DNA from: Cordylochernes scorpioides
Taxonomy: Eukaryota > Arthropoda > Arachnida > Pseudoscorpiones > Chernetidae
Assembly: GCA_030710605.1 (NCBI GenBank)
Contig: CP092864.1
Location: 140,246,533-140,310,532, forward strand
Length of the DNA stretch: 64,000 nucleotides
Reading direction: 5' to 3'
The notes beneath the pieces are model-generated. The model worked only from the letters and a program-made list of their open reading frames with translations, was not told where the DNA came from and did no database searches. A program made the translations under genes and the position numbers. Of this stretch, positions 12,401 through 24,400 are shown in pieces (within the stretch, counting starts at the first letter, position 1; each line of letters begins with the position of its first letter).

Positions 12401-15400
12401 AAACCCGATGTGGAATGTGCTGGGCAGTCGTGGTAGTGGGTGCGTGATGGGATTCCCGCACTGGGACAGCAAGAGACAGAGGCAGGTCTAGATGGTAACT
12501 TCAAGAGGAAGAGGTAGACCACGGACGAAGGTAGTCGAACCACGGGTGTCGCGGATGCCTACATCGCGGATAGGGGTGAGAAATCCGACCATATGACGGC
12601 GTCGCTCTGAAAACAACTAACTGAATAACCCTCTTTGTCCCATTTCTGGGCTCTTTATATACTCTGGGACGCTCGCATATGTGGCGATTCCTCATTGGCT
12701 ACTGTAATCACGTTACTTTATGGCGCCAGGTTGTTTTTCGTCTGGCCTTTGTCGTCTCTGGTCTACCTCCTCTTTGTTTTATTGTCACTTCCATTGTTCG
12801 ATACATATTTTAATATATAGATATGGGGTTATATAATGAATATCAGAAGAAGGTTGTGAACCATATAACTCAAAATATACTACAGAATGTGTCCCCGGTG
12901 ATGAAGGTTTGGTTGGGGGAATGACATGTAATGAGTGATGACTTAACAAACCTATTATAAAAAAAAATAAAAGAAATAATTTGTATACAAATTAGTTAAA
13001 ATTATTATTAAGCTACAAGTTAAAAAGAGAAAGATGTTGTAATGGTGGTGTATCAATGAGAAAAAAAATCAAGGTTATAAAAATAAAAAGGCACAAAATG
13101 AATGATACAAGATTAAGAGAAAGTATATAACACAAAATGGTAAATATGGTAAAATGAATCGTACAAGGAAAATAATATCTTATTGCATTAAAGATGAGAG
13201 GAGAAAAAAAAGTTAACTTATTGATTGAACATATAATGTGACGCTAAGGTTGAAAAGGGGAAAGGGGTATCTGAGCATGTTTCGGCAAAGTAGTATCCCA
13301 AGCATTCTGCAATGCAATGCGAACTTGTTTAAGTGAGGCATTGTTTTCATTAACAGAAGGCCTAAGATATTCCGTCTGCATCATTAGCTCAGACAGTGAA
13401 AAGAGGTGGGAAGATTGGTGGAGGTAAAAGGGAGAGGTAGAGGTAAGAGGGGTAAGAGGGATCCCTGTTGTCGATAATGATTGTGCCCGGTTGAATTATG
13501 AGAAAAAAAAAATGAAAAGTTGAAAAAATGGTGAATGGATATGATGAGTCGGGCGATGAGAAAAAAAAAAAAAATATCGCGCTGGATATCCTGAACTCAT
13601 TATTGGGAATGGTATAACGAGGAAGGATTGTTCCAGTCGGATTAATCAATGAAAAAAAAAACAAAAATGTTCGGCGAACTGGAATCCCTTGGAAGGTAGT
13701 TGGAGGTTTGAAGGATGTGGAAAAGGAGAGGTGGGTGTAAGAGATTCATTGCTGTCAATTTTGATTGTGTCCGGCTTGTGTGGTGAAAAGAAAAAGTTGA
13801 AAAATGAAAAAATGATGAGCCGGACGATGAGAGGAAAAAAAAATAAAAATCTAACAGGATCTCCTGAGCTCACTGTGGGGAAATGTACAGCGAGGAAGGG
13901 TCTTCTAGTTAGTTTAATCAATAAAAAAAAAAGAAAATGGCTGACGAACAATAATCTCTTGATGGATGTAAAAAGTTGGGAGGAAAGGTTCATGGGATAG
14001 AGTTAAGAGGTTGTAAGGGAAGCGTCAAAAATAACATTTTGAAAATCTAGTAAGAAAAATAAAATGATAAATGTTTTATCTGTTTAAGAAATATTATAAA
14101 TATTGTTAGGTGTAGGTTTTTTAAAATGGTGCCTAAAATAGTTGAAATTATAAAATGAAGGGTCTAAACATAATGGGAAAAAAAAAATAAAATAGAAATA
14201 TTGAAGGTAATAATATATAAAGGGTTGATTGGTAGTTTAAGGCATTAATGTTGATTAATAATAAACAAAATGATATTATCGATTAATAGTGAAATGTTTT
14301 ATCTACATCTGTAAGTTAAAAAACAAAGTCCAACACTACAAAACTAATAAAACTGTAAGTCTATTTACAAATAAATGAGAGGAAAGTTAGCAAACCTATT
14401 AAATGGGGAATAATTTGGGGCACAAATTAGTTACTATAATAAAAATAAAGATAAAGGGGAGTAGTGGTGACACACTGATATAATATTATAAAATTACAAA
14501 AAATATATAAGAGGAGTACATAGGGAGGATAAATTTAAAGTAAACACACACAATAGCGAAAGTAAATATTTGGGAAAGTTGGTATACTAGTTACAGTTTT
14601 TTGTTACTTAAGGTGCCTTAAGTATTTACAACATAGTTTCAGGGATGTAATACAGGAAGGATGAGAAGTAGAGATAATAAAAGTGAAATTAAAATAAAAA
14701 AGAAAATTGAATAAAGCAAAAGGTTTGCGATAGGTAGTGACGCAGTGAGGAATAAAGGAAGAAGGTCTGAATTGTAAAAATCTATAAAACGAAGAGAAAA
14801 TTATTTTATTAAAATGCATAGGCTACTAGCTTTCGGGCTCCAAGCCCTTCCACAGGTACCTATGCCTATGCATTTTAATAAAATAATTTTTCTCTTCGTT
14901 TTATAGATTTTTACAATTCATTAAGAGAAATTTCGTCAATCTCATTAAAGGTCTGAATTGGTTTCTGCAAAGGACATCTCAGGAGTCCTGCCTTGCAATA
15001 CGAGCTTAGAAGCGAAGTATTGTTTTCAGGGTTCAGCAATCTCAAGATGCTCTGTAAGTAGCATTAGATCAGATAGGCAAAAGGCGTGAAGATCGAAGGA
15101 AAGGTAGTTAATGGGAGAATATGGGAAAGAAAACTTTTCTGAGAGAGGTTAAAAAGAGATGGGGCTCAAGAGCTGCGCTGCTGTCGGTGATTGAGCTCGA
15201 CCAGATGAAAAATAAAATTAAATGAAAAATGAGCGGGCGCATCGTGCTGATGATTGCCTGAGTCGAGCGTTAGAGAAAAAAAAATATCGCTGGTTACCCA
15301 AGCTCTCCGTGTGGAGTTAACATGGGGAGGAAGAGTGTACCAGGTCGATGAATCATTAAAAAAAATAAAAATTTAAAAATGTTGACGAGCAGGAGTCTCA

Positions 15401-18400
15401 GGAACCGTTGAATAGGTTAGAGGATGGAGGTAGATTGTGAAAACAGGGCTCGACTGTTGCCATTGATTGATTGAACCCGGGTTTGAGGAAAAAAGAATGA
15501 AATAAAGAATGCTGGGACGGTGACCTGGGTGTAAATAAAAAAAAGTCGGCAAACAGGAACTTTGCGATGGACATGGGGAGGTTAGAATGAAGGCATAGAA
15601 GGCCAATGGAAAATGATCAAGAGACGAGAGAAGTATGGAAGGCAGAGTTGGAAGGATCAAGATATAAGAAGGGATAGTTGGTATAAGGCGTCACTGTTAA
15701 AACAAAATTTTTAAGTTAAGTTAGCTTAGACGTAGGCCATGGAAAATTAAAACAAATGATGTCAAAGAATATATGGTTTCAGGTTATATTTATATAGGTT
15801 GGCCAATGGTTTTAACTCTTTAGGGATGGAAGGAAAAGAAATATCTTAATGTAAAAGAAATATCCTAAAATATATTAATTGATTCTAAAATATAAAATGG
15901 CACACATCAAGGATCGTAAAAATATAAATGAATAAGATTTTAAAATATAGTAAGTATTTAGGTTAGTGTGTTCCCCACGTGATACAATACTTATAAACGC
16001 AAATTAGACGATGTTTGGAATAGTGTCGTGGCGATGGGCGCCATTTTGGGGATTTAATTTTTAAACGGGTTGATAAAACAATAAACTATTCTATAACATT
16101 ATAAAAATAAGATTCGCCATAAAAGGGGTTTTATATAATTTTCCTATCCGTTTTAATCTGGCAGGTTCCTCTGTTAGAAGGATATTAAATTTAATCTGTA
16201 ATATTGAAATCGTGGGTGTGAATAATTGGGAAAAGGTAGGCTATAAAAGAATTAATTAATTAAAATAAATGTGTTATGATCATGCGAAATGTGTTAATGG
16301 GATATGAGATATGCGAGAGGAATTAAAATTGATATGAACAATGTAGAAAAGTGCGAAATCAAAATGTATGTTTGAACAGGCGACAGTGGCGCGAGAAAGT
16401 CGAGCTCGTGCAGCCTATATAAGCAAACTGGATGTTTGCTTATGTTTTGTTTTTGTTGGAGGACGGTAATATAATAACTACTTATATAACATGGATTGTT
16501 TGCCACTATCTTATGTAATCTCTTTGTCCTGCGAGTTGGAGCACGTGTGTACTGAAACTAGAGATGTCAATATGGCCGCCATTGTGGGGGCTGTGGATGA
16601 CACACCGCGCCGGTAATACAAACAAACAAGAGATGACAATCGCTGTGCTAAATTGTTTTTCTTTCCTCTCGTCTCGAGCTTCTGGGATTCTCTAGGTGAA
16701 ATAACCTTAGTTTCCCGGTAAGTTTTTTAGATTGGAGATTATTAGCGGTGATTAGGTTTATAAAATAATGAATTTACGAAATTTTTCTAAGAGAAACGGT
16801 TATGGCGTGGGTACAACATTCGATAGAGTTGGTAATTAACAATTTAACACAGGCAGGAATGAAATGTAATGAGGTATGTAAATTTTATGGTATGATATTA
16901 AGTTTTCGCATATTACATTTATAGTTTTATTTGTAATTGTGGGAAAAATGGGAGGCACATTTTGAGATGAGATAATTTAAAATTGGTATTTATAAAAATA
17001 CAAATCTAGGACTAGTTTTGAAAACTTTTAAATAATGAGAAATATCAATTGGAATAGTAATAGGTCAAGTAAAATAAAGAGCGTAATAAATTTAATTATT
17101 AATACTATGGCCACAAATAAGGTATTAAAAAAAAATAACACAAATGAGTTTAGAAAATATGATTCGAGTAATTAAAATATAATATGATTTTTTATGTAAA
17201 ATTGAAATTTGCATATTTGGATAATGCCATTTTAGGTGAATTTAAGAAAGGCATGTAAGATTAGTAAATTGGCAAAAATGCGTGATTGAATATTTTTAAT
17301 AATAAAGTTGAAAATGATGAATTAAAGTTTATAATTTGATTAAAATAAAGTAAAAATGATAAAGGAGAGTGTGAAAGTTTTAAAATTTGAATAAAAATGA
17401 GATAAAAAGGTTATAATTGCTTTTAAAATGCTTAAAGTATAAATATAATTATAAAATTTATGGAGAAAATGGCAGAAACAAAGTTTAAAGTACCTTGAAA
17501 TGGCTGATGCTGACTGGAGTTGATCTCTGGAGATGGTTGTTTGGAAAAAGGCTGCTTGTTGCGTGGGATCCGTCGAAATGGGAGATGATGGCTTCCTCCA
17601 CACGAGGCACGGCTAGTCCCCGAATGGCGTCTGTTAGGCGGCTTACTAGGTCTTCGTAGTGGGGCTGCATGTTGGTGAGGGAATCCGCGACGTATTCGTC
17701 TCTTACCTCCGTCATCCTCTGCTTACGGCTGTCCTCAGTCATCCTGTCGACTTTAACGGGTTCTGTAGTAAACCCGATGTGGAATGTGCTGGGCAGTCGT
17801 GGTAGTGGGTGCGTGATGGGATTCCCGCACTGGGACAGCAAGAGACAGAGGCAGGTCTAGATGGTAACTTCAAGAGGAAGAGGTAGACCACGGACGAAGG
17901 TAGTCGAACCACGGGTGTCGCGGATGCCTACATCGCGGATAGGGGTGAGAAATCCGACCGTATGACGGCGTCGCTCTGAAAACAACTAACTGAATAACCC
18001 TCTTTGTCCCATTTCTGGGCTCTTTATATACTCTGGGACGCTCGCATATGTGGCGATTCCTCATTGGCTACTGTAATCACGTTACTTTATGGCGCCAGGT
18101 TGTTTTTCGTCTGGCCTTTGTCGTCTCTGGTCTACCTCCTCTTTGTTTTATTGTCACTTCCATTGTTCGATACATATTTTAATATATAGATATGGGGTTA
18201 TATAATGAATATCAGAAGAAGGTTGTGAACCATATAACTCAAAATATACTACATATATATAGAGTTCTTTTGAGTCATTCACAAAGAAATACAACAACAA
18301 CAAAAAGCCTTTATTTAGGGTCACTGACCCTATACAGGATTCACCAGAGGTATGCATAAGAACAAAGCAGTGAGACAAAGGAAACAACGATATAGACAGA

Positions 18401-21400
18401 AGAAAAAGAAAAAAAAAAAACAAGAAAGAGAAAGAGGGAAGCAAGAAAAACAACACAAAAAGAGTAGCAGTAAGAAAGTAAGGAGTGAGTGTCACTTGGC
18501 CTTCTTCTGAGATATGGACTTGTGGAAACCATAAAATGCCGTAGCAATATACTTATTCTGGGTCATATTGTCAATTATTGATGGAAGTGAAGCACAGTTC
18601 ACAAAGAAATATATACATTGACTTGAGAGAGATATTTATAACCCAGGGAACACCAATTACCAGGGGAGTCCAGCTCACCAGTATGGACTAGTGTTGAGCG
18701 CTTTTACCCGCTTCCTTGTTTGATTGCTGAGTTGAACCAGTTGTGACCAGGAAATTCCATGCTGAGATTGAGTCTGGGAACATTGAATTGGATTTATATG
18801 AATAAATAAGGATTGGATTTAGTATTTTTTAAATAATAGGATCTTCAACAGGCCTGCTTCATCAGTGTTTTTTTTGTTTTTTACTTATTCCAAGTACAAA
18901 TGGTATAGGCCATGATAATCATGATGGGTAGTTAACAACTGCTGAGGGTTCAGCTTGTGCAATAATTGAGAGTACTATTTAAGCAATTTGCTTTATTATT
19001 TACATAATTAAAAAAACTTTTCATTGTGGGGATTTTGATCTTGGTTGCTGACAAAGCAACCATTTGGGGGCTGGTGAAGGAATATGTCTACAATATGTAT
19101 AGTAGAAACTGTCATTTTTCAACAGTCACAACCTCAAAAATGAATCTCACATTTGGCACATATTTTTGAAGAAAAATATTGCTTCAATGGCCTCTGATTC
19201 TTGCAAAAGTTCAATCCCCCCAGTGAGTGAAAGTAACCAAATTGGGCCCAGACACATTTGTAAGTGTAAAAGTCAAACAGATTTCTACATGTGTAGACAT
19301 GTACTTACAGTAAAAGGCAGTCACTAACTACTCACTATGATTATCATGGCCTGTACCATGTGTATTTGGGATATAGTGTAGAAAGAGAAAAAAAAAAAAC
19401 ATTCATATCACCAGATTTTTCTTCTGTTTATATTGTTGTTTCCTTTGTTTCACTGCTCTGTTCTTATGCATACCTCTGGTGAATCCTGTATAGGGTCAGT
19501 GACCCTAAATAAAGGCTTTTGTTGTTGTTGTTGTTGTCATATCACCAGATCATTGATAATACCCCAGTCTCAAGGTAGTTTTTACCATTTAGTGTCTAGA
19601 CTGACTCAGAATCTTTCTTGATATCTTTTCATTATTGAAATGGTCGTAAATGATATCTTTGTACAATTTGGATTATAGATGCAAGTTATTATAACGCAAT
19701 AATCTGCCAGTGAAACTACACTGTTCCTCAGTGAAATAGGCCTTGAGGGACTCTCTTTGAAGCTCCTATTGAATGAGGTGGTGAGAAACAGAGCTGGAGC
19801 GTTTGCGTTGTTCAAATTTTGGAAGACAGCTGAAGAGAAGAGGAAGCTATATACATAATCTAATTGATGTAAATAATTATATGTAAATAATCTTTGTCAG
19901 GATTAAAATGAAGAATCTTGTATGGGACTTTGATTCCAGTAAAAGGCTTGTTGCTGCTGTTGTATATAGTCACAGTGTAGAAAATACTACACTATACCTA
20001 CTATTTATAGGTTTCTCTCTGTATTCTTAGTTCTCTTCTCTTCAATTACTCTGTAAACTGGCGAATCCTTTATAGGACGAGAGGTCCTCAATAAAGGCTT
20101 TTGTTGTTGTTGTTGTTGATTTGCAAAACCACTGATGAGTCAAGCCCTCCCAATTTTTTTTTTATCACAGTAAGGACAGCAGAAGTTTGTTTTTTTATTT
20201 AAAAGAAACATGTTACTATTGATCATACATATATGCTCTTTTTTATCTCTTGTTGCCATTTGAGTTCTGATCAAATTACACTATTAACTCTTATGATAAC
20301 ATGGGGGTCGGTGGAAGGCTGGTTAAACCGTTTGGTTTTCGACCACTACGACCCAGGTTCGATTCCCACATTGGAGACTTTTTTCTGTTTAAAAAAAAAA
20401 AAGCTCCAATGTGAGATAATACCTGACATGGCACACTACTGGGGCTTTACATTCTCACTTATAGAAGAAAATGCTCCAATGGCCTCCGATTCTTGCAAAA
20501 GTCCAACCCCACCAGCGAGTGCAAGTAACCAAACGGGGCTCTGGCACATTTGTAAGTCCAAAGTCGAACTGCTTTCACATGTGTAGACATGGGGTGCACT
20601 TACAGTAAAAAGCAGTCGCTAACTACCCACCATGATTATCATGGCCTGTACCACATGTACTAGGGATAAGCAAAAAAAAAACTCTTATGATACCATGATA
20701 AGGTACAATTTGGAATATAGATTAGAACCACAAAGTAATAAGACCAAATCTCCAAATAAATAAAGGCTGTGTGATGTTTTAGTAAGAGTGTTGTTAGTTA
20801 AATATCACACATAATTTATTTATTTAGATTTGGTCCTAATACCTTGTGTGTCCTCTGTCAATACATTGCAATGATCTCTTGTGTTCCTTGTTCCAAAATA
20901 ACTTTACTAGGTGTCGCTCAAAAAGAGCAACCTAGCTTATGGTAGCCTATTGCAACAATGAATAGGGTCCAATGCGGGATTTGATCCCAGTTCATGGCTG
21001 TCGGGAATTGAGGGTTTTAACCACTTGTCCACCAACTTTGATCTCTTGTACAGCTGTATGGTTCTTCCTGGATAGCCAATCTTATTGATTCTGTTATGTA
21101 CAGAGGAGTTTGTTAGGATTCATTCTGGCCATGTGATACTGTAGTTGTTTGTTCCTGACAACGTTGTTACATCACACACTATTTATTTTATTTGGATTTG
21201 TGGTCTTATTGTGTTTCCTCTGTCAATACATTGCAACGATCTCTTGTATAAAGTTCTCTGTGTATACCGAGATTATCAGATGTTTGGATGGTTTGTATAT
21301 GGTTCTTCCTAGTTAACCAATCTCATTCATTCTGTTATGTACAGGGGGGTCTGTTGGATTCATTCTGTCCATGTGATACTGTAGTGGTTTGTTCCTAACA

Positions 21401-24400
21401 ACATTGCTACACATCACACACTATTTATTTTATTTGGATTTGTGGTCTTATTGTGTTTCCTCTGTAAATACATTGCAATTATCTCTTGTGTAAAGTTCTC
21501 TGTACGAACTGAGATTATCAGCTGTTAGGATGCTTTGTATATGGTTCTTCCTGGTTAACCAATCTCACTCATTCTGTTATGTACAGGGGTCTGTGTTAGG
21601 ATTCATTCTGGCTATGTTTGTTTCTAACAACGTTGATATTGATACATCACACACTATTTATATGGAAAAATACTATCCCATAGATGTAGGCACTCTTCTA
21701 TATATAAAACAACTAGCCGAATGACCTGGTCAACGCCCGGGTTTTACCCGATTAAATGCTTTTATTCAAATACTATTTGTTACAATTATAAATTGGCACC
21801 GTGGATGTCATTCTTGTATAATATATAAATGAGTTTTAAAAATTGTAAAAAAAAAATGCATCGGCCGGGAATCGAACCCGGGCCGCCCACGTGGCAGGCG
21901 AGCATTCTCGCCATTGAACTACCGTTGCTTATAAGAAATGGCCATATTTGGGTATTTATTCCATTCACAAAAGCAAACGTTGACAGAATTGATTATGACG
22001 CTGATAACTGTATATATTAATAGTTCACAAATTTATTAAATTTAATTTGAAGTCTCGAGATATCGTTCAACCAGCACGCATCTTCCACCATGCACATATA
22101 TTTTCTAAAAGTTGTTTTTTACACACAAATAATGGTAAGATATTTTCTCTCAATATCATAAACATTTGAATATAATGCTACTGTCCTATAAGATTATGTC
22201 CATAGTTTACTTGAAAACCATTTCTAAGATTCCATCCTTCAGTGTAGCATATAAAAGCAGAATGATCCAATACAGTATTAGAGTTCTGAGAAGCGGTCTG
22301 GTGTATTAAATTGGCGAAACCGCTGGGAGGGTTCACCACTGATGAGCCAAGCCCTCCCAATATATTTTTTCATCGCAGTAAGGACAGTGGAAGTTTGTAT
22401 TATGTATAAAAGAAACATTCGCGCTTTTAAATCCTTTTATTTTATATGTATAGATGGCACATTATTGCTTTGTATTAATTTATGTAAATAATGTATATAA
22501 AAATATTATTTATCATTTATTTATTAACATGATACTCCTGTTGAAGGACTGACAAGTCCGAAGTTTGAAAATAAAAAGTTGCACAAGTAACTTAGCCCTG
22601 GAACCTTTATTTATTTTATAACACTATTTTTTTTGTATTTGTGATCTTTTTACTTTGTGTTTCTTCTGATACCAATGTTGGTGCGTGGACAGTGGCTCAA
22701 AGGCGGGGTTTCTTTTCTCAACCAAGAAGATGAGAAGCATATAATTGAAGACATGGAAAAAGAAAAGAATTCTTTGCATTTATTCAAGTATGTATATTTT
22801 CTTCTTTTTTTAATATAGTTTAAACCCCTATTTGTATGTTTAATAGTAAATTAACAATGAATTTGCTCTCAATTATAAATGCTTTTTTTTTGGTTTTAAG
22901 ATATGATTTTGAATCCTGGATCATTTCAAATCCAGGTAGAGGATGTTCTGAAAGAATCAAAATTATAAGAGAACCTTATATTACAAACACTCCTGAACAA
23001 AACTTAAGGAAGTTGTACCTTTCAGCATTATATTGGGATTCAGACCATAACTCTGAAAGATATTATAGTGACCTTTATTGAAGACACAGGAGATAACCAA
23101 GGGTAAACAAAATTGCCTCTATCTCCTTCAAAGAAATAGACAACCGTCGATTTCAAAGAATTTGGACTTCCTTAAGTTTTGTCCATGAGGGTATAAATAT
23201 GCCTCAGAGACCTGGAATCTTAGAAAGACAGAAATGTTGAAGCTACAGTACTTAGAGACATGGTGCTGAATGGTGAGAATACCATGGACTGACAAACATA
23301 ATCAATGAAGATGTCCTAAAAATGACTGAGGAAGAATATGGCCTACTATAGATGATCAAGAGGAGGAGCATGTTTGTACTTGTTCACATCCATAATTATG
23401 ATTCTATGATTGACAAAGATTAAGAATGTTTTTTATTTTTATTTATTTTTTATATAATCTCTTGATGACTGGCAACATCAGACTATCAACTTAAGTTTTG
23501 TCCATGAGGGTATAAATATGCCTCAGAGACCTAGACTCTTAGAAAGGTAGAAATGCTAAAGCTACAGTACTTGGAGACATGGTGCTGAATGGTGAGAGTA
23601 CTGTAGACTGACAGGGGAATCAATGAAGATGTCCTAAAAATAATTAAGGAGGAATATGGCCTTCTGGAGATGATTAAGAGAGGGTGGACCAGCATGTTTG
23701 GACTTGTTCAAGTCCACAATTATGATTCTTTGATTGACAAAGGTTAAGAATTCTTTTTTTTTATGTTTTCAAATCTTTTATTCAAAGTTATTTATCTTCG
23801 TGAATCTGACTATTAAGTGATTTTTCTCTCTTTTTACCTATCACATATATCTTTGGAGTATGCAGGATAACATCTTTAATTCAACAACAACAACAAAAAG
23901 CCTTTATTTAGGGTCACTGACCCTATACAGGATTCACCAGAGGTATGCATAAGAACAAAGCAGTGAGACAAAGGAAACAACGATATAGACAAAAGAAAAA
24001 GAAAAAAAAAATGAAAAAAGAAAAAAAAATAAGAAAGAGAAAGAGGGAAGCAAGAAAAACAACACAAAAAGAGTAGGAGTAAGAAAGTGAGGAATGAGTG
24101 TCACTTGGCCTTCTTCTGAGATATGGACTTGTGGAAACCATAAAACGCCGTAGCAATATACTTATTCTGGGTCATATTGTCAATTATTGATGGGAGTGAA
24201 GCACAGAGTTGCCCAGTTTTGAGCATAAGGGTTCTTCTTTCAGAGCAGAGCAATCAAAAATATAGTGAGGGATTTCATTTTTTAGTTTTGAATTACAGAA
24301 GGTACAAATCGGGACATCTTTAATTCAACAGACTATAATTCAGTTCATTCTATAATTAAACTTTTTCAACTCTCAACCAAGTTACCTACTCTAACCAAAT

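Larger units (their letters stand above)
12395..18253 (-). mobile_element. Young non-autonomous LTR retrotransposon (LARD-like), 5.9 kb
   Basis: Two 490-bp direct LTRs (12395-12884, 17764-18253) start TGTAGTA and end TACTACA. The only difference I noticed is ccAtatg versus ccGtatg. A TATA duplication flanks, ambiguous because the site is (TA)n. The LTR promoter and the only gag-like ORF read on the minus strand. The 4.9-kb interior has no protease, RT or integrase and is full of A-runs and diverged internal repeats, so it depends on another element for mobility. Confidence 0.75.

Noticed and set aside
12501-12820. Identical ORF pairs at 12501-12820 and 17870-18189
   Set aside because: Both lie in the two LTRs and are identical because the LTRs are; the frames cross the TATA box and are not genes.
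13389-14000. Reverse-strand ORFs rich in F, L and S in the 12.4-18.2 kb element
   Set aside because: They come from A-run-rich repeats read in reverse; low complexity, overlapping both strands, no domain.
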